DNA from: Arthrobacter oryzae | GTDB lineage: Bacteria > Actinomycetota > Actinomycetes > Actinomycetales > Micrococcaceae | NCBI RefSeq assembly: GCF_030812315.1 | Contig: NZ_JAUSSM010000003.1 | Coordinates: forward strand, 124,001-188,000 | Direction of reading: 5' to 3' | DNA length: 64,000 nucleotides | In this document: positions 39,999 through 48,373 of the stretch, one piece after another | Numbering within the stretch: the stretch's first letter is position 1 | Layout: every line of letters starts with the position of its first letter | Position numbers and translations under genes: made by a program | Notes under the pieces: model-generated | Databases searched by the model: none | What the model saw: the letters and a program-made list of their open reading frames with translations, nothing else | What the model was told of the DNA's origin: nothing

Positions 39999-40081
39999 CT
40001 CGTCCACTCGATAGCTATTCAAGAGCGCTGTAGCATTTAATTTGCGAAGGCCCGTCTGTCCCCCATAGGCGGGCCTTCGTT
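39999..40081 (+). repeat. About 80-bp direct repeat, right copy, containing a strong terminator
   Basis: Begins CTCGTCCACTCGATAGCTAT like the copy at 26519. The right part has the hairpin GAAGGCCCG...CGGGCCTTC followed by GTTT, a good bidirectional terminator between a plus-strand membrane protein and the minus-strand SDR gene. It is 13.5 kb from the left copy, in the same direction. Confidence 0.65.
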
Positions 40082-40101
40082 TACGCAGCGCCCGGTCTCA
40101 G

Positions 40102-40914
40102 CTAGATGTCCGCCAAGGTCAGCGCAGGCGGCGAACTTCCGTCGATGTCCAGTACGCCGAACTCCTTCGCAACAGCGGCGGCGACTAGCACTTGCCCGGT
40201 CCGCGCCATCAGGTTCGGATCGTTGAACAGGGCGTTGATCACGCGGCCGATGAACTCAGGGCTTTCGCTGGTCGAGAGATCAAATGCCCCACTTTTCGCC
40301 GCTGCCACGACAGACTCGGTTCGAACCAGGCCGGGGTACAGCGAGATCACCGGAATAGCGAACGGTCTCAGCTCGACGGCCATGTCAGATGTCATCTTGT
40401 CCGTCGCCGCTTTTGCGATGCCGTAGATCGTGTTGCCGAGGTGACGCTGCGCCGCCCAGAAGCTGATGTTGATGATGACGCCGCGGTGACGCGGGGTCAT
40501 CATGCGCGCCGCGTGTGCCGAACACACAAATGCCGCGCGAACGCCGGCGTCCATCATTCCGGTCCAGCGATGCGGCGGCTGCTCCCAAAAGGGTGCAGCC
40601 CATGTGAACGCGCCGCCTTCAACCATCTTCTCGTAGCCGCCCCATGCGCAATTGACGAGGAGATCAAGGTCGCCGCACTCCGACCGAATCGCCTCAAACA
40701 CTCCCGCCGTCTCTTCGTCCCTGAGATGGTCGCAGCGCAGGCGCCGTATCTCCTGCGGAAGGTCTGCCTGGTCGATCGAGCGGCCCGATCCGTACACGCG
40801 GAATCCCCCTGCGAGAAGGCCAAGTGCGATGCCCCGGCCGACGCCGCGGCTCGCGCCGGTCACGAGCGCCACGTTTCCCGTTTGCGCGTCATTGCCTGGA
40901 CGATCGTTGGTCAT
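40102..40914 (-). CDS. Short-chain dehydrogenase/reductase
   Basis: 270 residues from the ATG at 40914; 13 earlier codons lack a ribosome site. Cofactor motif V-T-G-A-S-R-G-V-G-R-G at about residue 19, active Y-G-I-A-K (Tyr-x-x-x-Lys) at about 161, and S in I-N-I-S-F-W-A-A. The L-V-N-C-A-W-G-G stretch replaces the usual N-N-A-G and is unusual, seen in a DHRS1-like subgroup. Substrate unknown. Confidence 0.9.
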   Translation of the reverse strand: MTNDRPGNDAQTGNVALVTGASRGVGRGIALGLLAGGFRVYGSGRSIDQADLPQEIRRLRCDHLRDEETAGVFEAIRSECGDLDLLVNCAWGGYEKMVEGGAFTWAAPFWEQPPHRWTGMMDAGVRAAFVCSAHAARMMTPRHRGVIINISFWAAQRHLGNTIYGIAKAATDKMTSDMAVELRPFAIPVISLYPGLVRTESVVAAAKSGAFDLSTSESPEFIGRVINALFNDPNLMARTGQVLVAAAVAKEFGVLDIDGSSPPALTLADI

Positions 40915-41150
40915 GCTAAGCGGCCACCGCCTATTTCGGTTCTGCGACCTCATGATACGCCTGAGGGATCATTTCTTTTTCGACGTAAAGCTTTCCCGTC
41001 CACGCCGTCCATGCTGCGCGGAATGCTGAGTTCTTCAACGGAGAACAGCATTTCAGCCCCCCAATAATCGCGATTCCCCAGACTAGCCCCCGAGTCGTGC
41101 CTAAGGTGGAGCAGCCGTTACGTTGATACAACTACTCCACAGGGGGTCCT

Positions 41151-41543
41151 ATGAGAAGCAGGTGGGATCCGAAGAGAGTTCGCCAGGCCATTGCCTTCTC
41201 GCTCACGATTGCCGTCGGACTGGCGCTTCTGCTGGTTCCCTTGTACAGCGGAGTAGCGGTGACTAACGAAGGGCCGGCACAGGTCACGACCTCGACCCTG
41301 CTCGAGACCGTGGGACCAACCGTCGTCTTTCCATTGCTCATCCCTGTGGTCCTAACCGGGCTACCCCTCCCGCTAAGGGGCCGTGCGAGACGATACGCGT
41401 CCATCGCGACCGCCGCCGCCCTCGCCATCTTCATCGCCATCGCGTCTGCAACCATAGGCTGGTTCTATGTTCCTGCCCTGGCTGCGGCGATTGCCGCCCT
41501 GGTGGCCCGCCCGGAAGGTGGTGGAAGACAAATCGGGTCCTGA
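41151..41543 (+). CDS. Membrane protein, hypothetical
   Basis: 130 residues with three or four helices: A-I-A-F-S-L-T-I-A-V-G-L-A-L-L-L-V-P-L, V-V-F-P-L-L-I-P-V-V-L-T-G-L-P-L, A-A-A-L-A-I-F-I-A-I-A, and Y-V-P-A-L-A-A-A-I-A. It resembles small integral membrane proteins common in Arthrobacter. No domain name recognised. GGGGT precedes the ATG. Confidence 0.7.
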   Translation: MRSRWDPKRVRQAIAFSLTIAVGLALLLVPLYSGVAVTNEGPAQVTTSTLLETVGPTVVFPLLIPVVLTGLPLPLRGRARRYASIATAAALAIFIAIASATIGWFYVPALAAAIAALVARPEGGGRQIGS

Positions 41544-41578
41544 CGGGATCAACGTGGTGGGCACTATTCCCTGGTTGG

Positions 41579-41914
41579 ATGGAAATCATGGGGAGCCGTG
41601 TGGTCGAGGAGTTGCGCGAGCATTACTCGTCAGTGGTGGGGTCAGAACCGGAGTATCACGAGGTGCGCACCCGCTCGGGCGAATCCGTGGGCGTCTTCGA
41701 GTGGCCCAAGGGCACCAGCCGGATGGGCGTACATCTCTATGCGTCAGCCGGCGCAAGCGAGCTCGGCCCCGGAGCCAGACAGCACGGCAACCGATCCGAA
41801 GAGCTCTTCGGATTTTGGGAAGAAACCGGTGTGAAATCCTGGGACCTGGACCGGCATCTGCCCGCGGGGATACAGGGACGCCCGCTCCTGCGTTGGCGCC
41901 CATGGTCTTTGTAA
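41579..41914 (+). CDS. Possible suppressor-of-fused-like domain, truncated
   Basis: 111 residues. E-L-R-E-H-Y-S-S-V-V-G-S-E-P-E, then V-G-V-F-E-W-P-K-G-T and M-G-V-H-L-Y-A-S-A-G-A-S resemble the first half of bacterial SUFU-domain proteins, which are about 180 residues. After H-G-N-R-S-E-E-L-F-G the likeness stops and the tail is Arg/Trp-rich, so the gene may be truncated. The domain is often found in accessory loci and polymorphic-toxin neighbourhoods; no toxin gene is seen here. Confidence 0.45.
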   Translation: MEIMGSRVVEELREHYSSVVGSEPEYHEVRTRSGESVGVFEWPKGTSRMGVHLYASAGASELGPGARQHGNRSEELFGFWEETGVKSWDLDRHLPAGIQGRPLLRWRPWSL

Positions 41915-41984
41915 CCGGGAGACCCCAGATTCGAACCAGCACCGTAACAAGGTCGGGTCACCCCTGTGCGTAAGGCCTCCGACG

Positions 41985-42030
41985 GGATACTCGCGGAGTA
42001 AAACAGGTAGCCGCCACTCAAGCCCGACCC
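41985..42030 (+). repeat. Hairpin-plus-tail repeat, right copy
   Basis: Hairpin TACTC-GCG-GAGTA followed by AAACAGGTAG, then CACTCAA and CCCGACCC, like 27870-27925. The stem sequence differs but pairs, so structure rather than sequence is conserved. Confidence 0.5.
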
Positions 42031-42094
42031 GGCGCATGCGGCATACAGTTTTGGTGAGAGGTCGTTTCCTTAGGAACTACTCTCGGCGGTAGCG

Positions 42095-42135
42095 GCGCCA
42101 GTGCCCGGAACAATGGTGACACCGGGCATTGGCGC
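42095..42135. terminator. Long hairpin, likely terminator
   Basis: GCGCCAGTGCCCGG (42095-42108) and CCGGGCATTGGCGC (42122-42135) pair at 13 of 14 positions across a 13-nt loop. It ends just before the TetR gene on the minus strand. Confidence 0.65.
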
Positions 42136-42170
42136 GCAGGCCGGAAGACCACGACTGAACCGCGGCAGGG

Positions 42171-42785
42171 TCAGCCCCTGACCGGAAGGCCGCGCGTCAG
42201 AGCTTGGGACAAGAGGGCCGCGGCGGTCCATCGCATTGAGGCAATGGCCTCTTCCCGGCTAAGACCGCCAACATCAGTGAGCCAAACCAGGGACTCGATT
42301 CCTACCGCACTTCGGATGGCCAGGACCAGTTGGTGAATGGCCTGATCGGACAACTTCCCTTGGAGCGGCGCAAGCGCCTCCGAGATCCAGGCAATCGCCC
42401 GGCCCTGCCGGAGGGGAAGGTCATGCCCTTCCCTGCTCGTCGGTTCAAGCGAAAGCCGCAGCATGGTCCGTTGCTGGGACTCAGTTTCGACAATCATCCT
42501 GGTGAACTCCACCACCACTGCGTCCAGCCGTTCCGCCGCGCCATCAGGCGGAGATGCCGGCAGCAGCGACGTCCGCGCGGTTTCCGGATGAGCCGCAGCC
42601 AGTAACTCCCGCTGCCCGGAGAAATAGCGGTACGCCGTGCTCCGCGATATTCCCGCGGCAAGCGCAGCCTCATCCACCGTCGGCGATATCCCGGATGCCA
42701 CCAAGGAGCGTGCCGCCGCAACCAGGGCATCCAACGTGCGTCGCTTCTGGCCCGTCCGGCCAACGTCTGAATAGGGTCTTGACAT
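42171..42785 (-). CDS. TetR-family regulator
   Basis: 204 residues. N-terminal HTH: K-R-R-T-L-D-A-L-V-A-A-A-R-S-L-V-A, E-A-A-L-A-A-G-I-S-R-S-T-A-Y-R-Y-F. The C-terminal ligand domain has a helical pattern without known ligand clues. It diverges from the cupin gene at 42862 across a 76-bp gap that carries a clear repeat, so it probably represses itself and that gene. Confidence 0.92.
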   Translation of the reverse strand: MSRPYSDVGRTGQKRRTLDALVAAARSLVASGISPTVDEAALAAGISRSTAYRYFSGQRELLAAAHPETARTSLLPASPPDGAAERLDAVVVEFTRMIVETESQQRTMLRLSLEPTSREGHDLPLRQGRAIAWISEALAPLQGKLSDQAIHQLVLAIRSAVGIESLVWLTDVGGLSREEAIASMRWTAAALLSQALTRGLPVRG

Positions 42786-42791
42786 ATCTTT

Positions 42792-42829
42792 TATGGTACA
42801 TGAGTCTTGTTATGGGACATTAGTCTCAT
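42792..42829. promoter_or_regulatory. Candidate operator between TetR and cupin genes
   Basis: Two direct copies TATGGTACATGAGTCT (42792-42807) and TATGGGACATTAGTCT (42811-42826), 14 of 16 identical, spaced 19 bases. The second also forms the near-palindrome ATGGGAC-ATTA-GTCTCAT. It sits just upstream of both start codons, as a TetR operator would. Confidence 0.6.
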
Positions 42830-42861
42830 AAGTCTTCCTTCCACGCATTGAGGCGAAAACC

Positions 42862-43356
42862 ATGGAGACGAAAAGGGCAGCATCAGCAATCGTCCGGCAA
42901 CCTGGGGAAGGGGCCAGGCGATGGTTCTTTGGTGGAGGGGTGCATACGTGGAAGGCGACGGAAGGAGACACCGCGGGAGCGTTCCTCCTCTTCGAAGACG
43001 AGATGTCCCTCAACAAGGTCACGCCCATGCACACGCATCCGGATTCCGATGAAACCATGTACGTCCTGGCCGGGGAGATCCTGATCAACATGGACGGCAC
43101 CGAGCATCGGGTCGCTGCCGGCGGAGTGACCATCGCACCGCGCGGCGTCCCCCACGCGTTCAAAGTCCTCCAGGACAAGACACGTGTGCTGTGCCTGCAC
43201 ACCCCTGGCACGGCGCAGGCGTTCTACGACGGCGCCAGCGAACCGCTCGGCACCGGTCATGCGTCGGGAGCGGTGAACTTCGACCGCATCCGCCAATCAG
43301 GACGGGAACACGGCGGCATCGAGATCGTCGGCCCTCCCCCGTTTCCGGAAGCCTAA
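42862..43356 (+). CDS. Cupin-domain protein
   Basis: 164 residues. Cupin motif 1: P-M-H-T-H-P-D-S-D-E-T-M-Y-V-L-A-G-E; motif 2: I-A-P-R-G-V-P-H-A-F-K-V. These give a His/His/Glu/His metal site. It is a single-domain cupin, possibly a dioxygenase or quercetinase-like enzyme or a ligand carrier. Probably the TetR target gene. Confidence 0.88.
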   Translation: METKRAASAIVRQPGEGARRWFFGGGVHTWKATEGDTAGAFLLFEDEMSLNKVTPMHTHPDSDETMYVLAGEILINMDGTEHRVAAGGVTIAPRGVPHAFKVLQDKTRVLCLHTPGTAQAFYDGASEPLGTGHASGAVNFDRIRQSGREHGGIEIVGPPPFPEA

Positions 43357-43378
43357 AGATGGAGCCCGAGCGCTTTGA

Positions 43379-43930
43379 CTAGCTCCGCGAGCCAGAGCCA
43401 GGTTGGCGGGCTGCGAGGAATGTTCCAGCGGTTGCCAGCACAGGCACAATCAGGAATACCAGTGCTTCCAGGTGGGCGAGTCCGCCTGCGTTCATGTATG
43501 CCGTCATCCCGATCCACCAGCAAAGGACCGTCACCAAACCGGCGATGATGACAAGGAAGTCCCGCATTGCCGGGCGATTCAACACAAGCAGGCCGTTGAC
43601 GCCGCGACTGCCGGATGGCTCCGGGGCAAAGCGCCTGCTGTGGCGGCCTGAGCCGGAACGGCGATGGCTCCCATGGCCGCGCGTACTCTCCGAACCCGCC
43701 AAACCGGACGCGTTCCGACGTCGCAGCGCGCGGTAGACTACAAAAGTCGCTATCAGGGGAACGCTGAGGAACAGGACAAATCCAGCTCCGCCGCTGGCCA
43801 GGCCTCCGGCGTTTACAAAGGCGGTCATTCCGATCCACCAGGACAGGCCCGTCGCGAAGGCCCCAGTGATGAGGAAGAGGTCCCGCACGCGGGAAACATC
43901 GAATGTATCGAGGGTTGTTTTCGTCGTCAC
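43379..43930 (-). CDS. Four-helix membrane protein with an internal duplication
   Basis: 183 residues. The two halves are copies: R-D-L-F-L-I-T-G-A-F-A-T-G-L-S-W-W-I-G-M-T-A and R-D-F-L-V-I-I-A-G-L-V-T-V-L-C-W-W-I-G-M-T-A, each followed by N-A-G-G-L-A and a second helix. A hydrophilic linker rich in Ser/Arg/Gly (about residues 72-118) joins them. The helix pair W-W-I-G-M-T-A-[F/Y]-x-N-A-G-G is thus a two-helix module fused in tandem. Function unknown. Confidence 0.7.
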   Translation of the reverse strand: MTTKTTLDTFDVSRVRDLFLITGAFATGLSWWIGMTAFVNAGGLASGGAGFVLFLSVPLIATFVVYRALRRRNASGLAGSESTRGHGSHRRSGSGRHSRRFAPEPSGSRGVNGLLVLNRPAMRDFLVIIAGLVTVLCWWIGMTAYMNAGGLAHLEALVFLIVPVLATAGTFLAARQPGSGSRS

Positions 43931-44049
43931 GATGACTCCCTGAAGCCGACTACCCCATGGACTGTCTGCTAGCCATCACAGCATGGATCGGTACCTTTGG
44001 CGAGACCCAGATTCCAAGGCCGGATCGGAACGCCTTCATGTTTGGCGGA

Positions 44050-44811
44050 TCAGCCGGCGGCTGCGCTGACCGCGATGAAACCACCCTGGGGGTCGCCGAT
44101 CACCGCGCTGCGAAATCCCGGCGTGTCCATGGGTGCCATCAGGATAGTGCCGCCCAGAGCGACGGCGTGCCGGGCTATGGAGTCCGGGTCTTGGACAGCG
44201 AAGTTGACGCTCCAATGGGGCGGGACCGCGACGCCGTCCGTCGCCGTCACGACAGCCACGACTCGGCCTGAGCGGCGCCACAGTGAGAAGGCAGCGTTCG
44301 GGACCGGCTCGAGTTCCCAATTAAACATTGCGCCGTAGAACGCCCGTGCCCGTTCGACATCTGGCGTGTGCAGCGAGCTCATCGCCCACGTGTTCGGTTC
44401 GTCGTCCAGACCATCGCCGTCGCTCTCGCCAGCCTGCCACAGGCAAAACGGGACGCCGGTGGCGTCTGCCACCACAGCGAGGACGCCGTCCGGGCCGGCT
44501 CCAAACGGTCCAGCGAGGCGCGTTCCTCCCTCATGCTTGGCGCGAGCCAGAGCCTCTCCGACGTCGTCGACACGCACGTGCGTGTTCCACGTCGGCGGCG
44601 ATGACGGCGGCGCCTGGCCGATTCCTGCAACCTGCCGTCCGCGGATGCGGGCCGTGTAGTAATCGCCCTCGAGGCCGGCCGGCATCGGGGTGGGATCATC
44701 GAAACTCCAGCCGAAAAGCGGACCGTAGAAGTCCATGGCGGCCCGGGGATCCGGCTGGAACGTGTCGACCTTGCCGGGAACGCCGACGGAGCGGGTGTCA
44801 CGGATTGTCAT
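44050..44811 (-). CDS. Two-domain VOC-family protein
   Basis: 253 residues, two glyoxalase-like domains in tandem. First: F-Q-P-D-P-R-A-A-M-D-F-Y-G-P-L-F-G-W, W-N-T-H-V-R-V-D-D-V, D-A-T-G-V-P-F-C-L-W-Q-A. Second: L-H-T-P-D-V-E-R-A-R-A-F-Y-G-A-M-F-N-W and P-Q-G-G-F-I-A-V-S. Resembles the family first annotated as hydroxylases in antibiotic pathways (27 kDa, two VOC domains). Substrate unknown. Confidence 0.88.
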   Translation of the reverse strand: MTIRDTRSVGVPGKVDTFQPDPRAAMDFYGPLFGWSFDDPTPMPAGLEGDYYTARIRGRQVAGIGQAPPSSPPTWNTHVRVDDVGEALARAKHEGGTRLAGPFGAGPDGVLAVVADATGVPFCLWQAGESDGDGLDDEPNTWAMSSLHTPDVERARAFYGAMFNWELEPVPNAAFSLWRRSGRVVAVVTATDGVAVPPHWSVNFAVQDPDSIARHAVALGGTILMAPMDTPGFRSAVIGDPQGGFIAVSAAAG

Positions 44812-44828
44812 TCAGGTGCCCTTCTGTC

Positions 44829-45236
44829 CTAGAGAACTTTCTTGCTGGCCGCCTTGATTTTCCGCCAGCCGCCGGCTCGGTTGTTGGCGATGATCGTCTT
44901 GAACATTTCGCCGAGTGCCTGCTCATTCACGGTCTGGCCTTCGCGGAAGGCAACGGTGCGGGCCGTTTTGTTGTCGTGTCCGGCAGTGATGATGTTCTGC
45001 GGATCCGGGACGATGCCGCCGTCGTACAGGAAGACGTTGACGTGATCCTTGGCCGCGAGCAGCGCGCAGATGTTGCCGTCGAGGACGAAGTAGGGCTGCA
45101 CGGAGCGTTTGATCACTTCCGCGACCTCGGGATCGGCGGCGTGGACCAGGTCGCGGACCTGTTGGCAGATGGCCTGTTGCCAAACGGGGAGCAATTCAAT
45201 GTAGTGGTCCACGCGGGCGTCCTTGCTGTAGTCCAT
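44829..45236 (-). CDS. DUF1801-domain protein
   Basis: 135 residues from the ATG at 45236 (six codons after the first possible GTG/ATG). The start D-Y-S-K-D-A-R-V-D-H-Y-I-E-L-L-P-V-W and middle V-I-K-R-S-V-Q-P-Y-F-V-L-D-G-N-I-C-A-L-L-A-A-K-D-H-V-N-V fit the DUF1801/YdhG fold (iron-chaperone-like). No catalytic residues known. It follows the VOC gene's upstream side in the same direction by 17 bases. Confidence 0.8.
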   Translation of the reverse strand: MDYSKDARVDHYIELLPVWQQAICQQVRDLVHAADPEVAEVIKRSVQPYFVLDGNICALLAAKDHVNVFLYDGGIVPDPQNIITAGHDNKTARTVAFREGQTVNEQALGEMFKTIIANNRAGGWRKIKAASKKVL

Positions 45237-45285
45237 GCCATCACATTCGCACATCAGCCGAACACAAGGGAACGGGTGTTCCGCT

Positions 45286-45429
45286 TCAGAGCAGTATCGC
45301 CGTGACGCCGCAGACGGCCGCGACCGCCCCGGTGATGAGTACGGGGAGATTCCAGGTTGAGGCGACGCCTGACGATCGGCCAGTGCGGCCCGAGGCGTTG
45401 CTACCGCAACCGCATGCTCGAGGCGTCAT
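45286..45429 (-). CDS. Small single-helix protein coupled to the ABC permease
   Basis: 47 residues. Its ATG (45429) overlaps the permease TGA (ATGA, 4 bases), a strong sign of translation. M-T-P-R-A-C-G-C-G-S-N-A-S leads to one helix at the C-terminus, L-P-V-L-I-T-G-A-V-A-A-V-C-G-V-T-A-I. It may be a small subunit of the exporter; no homologue is recognised. Confidence 0.5.
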   Translation of the reverse strand: MTPRACGCGSNASGRTGRSSGVASTWNLPVLITGAVAAVCGVTAILL

Positions 45430-47660
45430 TCGAATCGCGTGGCCGTGATGGCGGTCCCGGCACGGATGAGACTGAAGGTTGATCCGACGGCGGCCAGCGC
45501 CAGGAACAGGCTTAGACCCAAGGCTGCGAAGTAGTCGGTCGCCGGCCAAGTCACCCGATAGGCGTCATTGATGCTGGTGACCATCATCCATGCCACGAGG
45601 AACCCGAGTGCTATGGATAGCACCAGCACAGTCAGGAGCGGGACGGCCGCCTCACGCGTGATGATGCGGCGCAGGACGGACACGGACATCCCCATCAGCC
45701 GCATCAGGCCAAGGACGCGTTTTCGGTCCAGCACCGCTGAAGCGGTGGCGACGGCCAGGGAAAGTCCGGCGATGGCAATGGCCACGAACATGCCGAGGTA
45801 CGCGAGCACCGCCAGGCCATGAACCAGGCGCGTGGAGGACTGCAGTTTGATGTCCAGCGGGGAGGTGGCGGGGATGGCTGTGACGCCGGAACCGTTCAGT
45901 GCTGTCCGGGCGCGGTCCATGGCCTCGGGCGTCCCGTCGGTGCCGACGACAATAACGACCGGCACCAGCCCGTCGAGATTCCGCGCGGGAGCCTGGGTCA
46001 GTGGCAGTGGCTGCGTTGTCCAGTGGCGGAGGAATGACGAATCAACGGCGACGATCTCCGTTGCCGGGATGTCCTCGAATCCCAATCCAGGAGCATCAGC
46101 GGCACGAAAGAAGATCTCAGGGCCGGGATCCCTTTGGTTAAGGGCTGTTGGTCCGTAGCCGATGGTCGCGCTTCGGATTCCCTCCAGTTGACCGGCCCCA
46201 CGCGCGGCCTCCGCCACCTGCTCCGGGCTGGATTCGGCGGCCACGGTCGCGTGGAGACTTGTGGGCTGGAGCAGACCGGGCCGGTCTGCCGGCGCGTCCG
46301 TTTCCTGGATGATGCTGGATGCGCCGGCGAAGACGGAGACCACGAACACTGCAATCACCAGGCCTGAAACGGAACGGAATGTCGCCACGGGTGTCCGCTG
46401 GATCCGGCTGGAGGCAATGACTGCCGCGGCGCTGTGGGCCTGGCGAAGTCCTATCCGGCTCACGAGCCGCGTCAGCCACGGGCCGATGACCACTATGCCT
46501 AAGAGGATCAGTGCGAATCCGCCGATGAGCAGCGGCGATTCAAGCCAAGGGACCCGTACTTCCAGGACATGGATGATGACAACTGCCGCGATCATCGCCG
46601 CCAGTCCCGCCAGCAGCGGCACCATCCGCCACGCGGTGGGTATTTTCTCTTGCATGGCCCGCGTAACACCCAAAGGACCAACGCCTTCCCGGGAAGTGCG
46701 GTAGGCGGCCACAAGGGCCGACGCCGTCACAACTAGTACGACGACGGCGGTGGCCGCCTCCCAGCCCGTGGCCAGATCCGCTTCGAACATCCTGGTGCCG
46801 TTGACCGTAATCTGGGCGGCGGCCGGCCTCAGCACGGCGGCGAGGAATACGCCGAACACGGCACCGATCAGGCTGGGCACCGCGGTTTCGACGGCGGCGA
46901 TGCGCGAGACCGTCTGTGGGGATGCGCCAATCAGTCGCAGGGTGGCGAAGCGTTCCCTGCGCTGGGCTGCTCCCAGGCCGGTGACGATGCTGATCAGCAG
47001 AAGTACGGGGAAGAAGACCGCGATGGCACCGATAAGCAAAACGGTGGTGTACGCGGCCGCGCTGGCTCCGTAGGGGTTGGTGGTAAACCCGGACACCAGG
47101 AAAGCCCGCCCGCTCCGGCGGAGTTCCGTCTCCGTTGCTCCGGTGACGACGACCAGGGAGTCCGGTCCCGGCAGGGCAGCATCGCCGATCGTTCCGGCGA
47201 ACTGCCCGAAGCGGTCGCCCAACTGGTCCCGTGGCGTGCTCTCAATCAGGCGCTGGAGGGCCGGTGACGCATAGTATTCGCCCGGCGCCGGCGGGCCGGG
47301 TACGCCCGGGATTTCAGCCGTTGTCGGGCTGAGCGCTGCGAAGTCGCGGCGGTTGATCAGCTGGTCACGGAAGACCTCCACCGGGTTTGCCCTCATGAGC
47401 ACCGTGTCCGGAGTCAGCGGAACCGGGGTTGCCGGCCCCGAAGCGGCCGGATCCCCGGCCGCCGTCGGAATTGAGATCGCGGGGCTGCCGGTTTCGCGCA
47501 GCCAGGCACCGCGGTCGTCCCGGGCGTTGAGTCCGTTGGCGCCGCCCCACAACAGCAGCAGCAGGCAGACTCCGACGGCGACGCCGACGGTGATTCCGGT
47601 GAGCCTGCCGTAGGAGGACCGGCTGCCGACCACGGCCAGTTTCAGCAATCCCCGGTTCAC
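45426..47660 (-). CDS. ABC transporter permease, FtsX/MacB type
   Basis: 744 residues from a GTG overlapping the ATPase stop (GTGA). N-terminal helix at about residues 20-40, a large outer domain (about 45-200), then four helices with the FtsX core including the cytoplasmic R-E-R-F-A-T-L-R-L-I-G-A-S motif; the second half repeats this plan with R-K-R-V-L-G-L-M-R-L-M-G-M-S. Two FtsX cores in one chain with extended outer domains are typical of MacB-like exporters of lipids, peptides or drugs in Gram-positives. Works with the overlapping ATPase. Confidence 0.9.
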   Translation of the reverse strand: MNRGLLKLAVVGSRSSYGRLTGITVGVAVGVCLLLLLWGGANGLNARDDRGAWLRETGSPAISIPTAAGDPAASGPATPVPLTPDTVLMRANPVEVFRDQLINRRDFAALSPTTAEIPGVPGPPAPGEYYASPALQRLIESTPRDQLGDRFGQFAGTIGDAALPGPDSLVVVTGATETELRRSGRAFLVSGFTTNPYGASAAAYTTVLLIGAIAVFFPVLLLISIVTGLGAAQRRERFATLRLIGASPQTVSRIAAVETAVPSLIGAVFGVFLAAVLRPAAAQITVNGTRMFEADLATGWEAATAVVVLVVTASALVAAYRTSREGVGPLGVTRAMQEKIPTAWRMVPLLAGLAAMIAAVVIIHVLEVRVPWLESPLLIGGFALILLGIVVIGPWLTRLVSRIGLRQAHSAAAVIASSRIQRTPVATFRSVSGLVIAVFVVSVFAGASSIIQETDAPADRPGLLQPTSLHATVAAESSPEQVAEAARGAGQLEGIRSATIGYGPTALNQRDPGPEIFFRAADAPGLGFEDIPATEIVAVDSSFLRHWTTQPLPLTQAPARNLDGLVPVVIVVGTDGTPEAMDRARTALNGSGVTAIPATSPLDIKLQSSTRLVHGLAVLAYLGMFVAIAIAGLSLAVATASAVLDRKRVLGLMRLMGMSVSVLRRIITREAAVPLLTVLVLSIALGFLVAWMMVTSINDAYRVTWPATDYFAALGLSLFLALAAVGSTFSLIRAGTAITATRFE

Positions 47661-48373
47661 GTGGACACCCGGTAGCCGGCGCCGGTCACGCCGTCGCGCA
47701 CTATGACTTCCCTGTCCGCATAAGCGGCAGTGCGGGCGTCATGGGTGATCATCACTACCGTCGTGCCGAACTCCCGGACCAGCTCGAGCATGATCGTCAG
47801 TACGTTCTCGGATCCAAGGGAATCCAACGAGCCAGTGGGCTCGTCAGCGAACAACACGGCGGGGGACGTCACGAGCGCGCGGGCCACGGCGACGCGCTGC
47901 GCTTGGCCTCCGGACAGTTCACCCGGAAGCTTGGCCCCAAGCCCGTCCAGTCCCAGGCGGTCCAGCATGTCCGCCGACCGGCGCATTGCCTCGGAGCGCT
48001 TGGTTCCGCCCAGGAGCATGGGGATGCTGACGTTATCCACTGCCGAGAGCTCCGGCAGCAACTGGCCGAACTGGAAGACGAACCCGAAATCGGTCAGCCG
48101 CAGCCGGGTCCGCTTCGGCTCGCCCAGAGAGCTGATCTCTACCGGGGACTTCCCCGCGGAGGGACTGTAGGTCACGCTGCCGCCCGTCGGGACAAGAACC
48201 CCGGCCAGGCAGTGCAGCAGGGTTGACTTGCCCGATCCGGACGGGCCCATGACAGCCAGCACTTCGCCGGCGTGGACATCGAGGTCGATGCCTCGCAGCG
48301 CCTCCGTTTGGCCGAACGAGTGGCGAACCCCGCGGGCGCTGAGGATGGGTGACCGGGGATCAATCGTGCTCAT
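47657..48373 (-). CDS. ABC transporter ATPase, MacB/LolD type
   Basis: 238 residues from the ATG at 48373, overlapping the PadR stop (ATGA). Walker A G-P-S-G-S-G-K-S-T at about residue 42, signature L-S-G-G-Q-A-Q-R, Walker B V-L-F-A-D-E-P-T-G-S-L-D, then H-loop I-T-H-D. The D-E-P-T-G-S-L-D sequence is typical of the MacB/LolD/FtsE group. It powers the adjacent permease. Confidence 0.95.
   Translation of the reverse strand: MSTIDPRSPILSARGVRHSFGQTEALRGIDLDVHAGEVLAVMGPSGSGKSTLLHCLAGVLVPTGGSVTYSPSAGKSPVEISSLGEPKRTRLRLTDFGFVFQFGQLLPELSAVDNVSIPMLLGGTKRSEAMRRSADMLDRLGLDGLGAKLPGELSGGQAQRVAVARALVTSPAVLFADEPTGSLDSLGSENVLTIMLELVREFGTTVVMITHDARTAAYADREVIVRDGVTGAGYRVST

Noticed and set aside
41915..41950. 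tRNA-like segment (complement of GGTTCGAATCTGGGG)
   Set aside because: It looks like a T-loop, but the flanking bases do not form a T-stem or acceptor stem and no anticodon arm is found.
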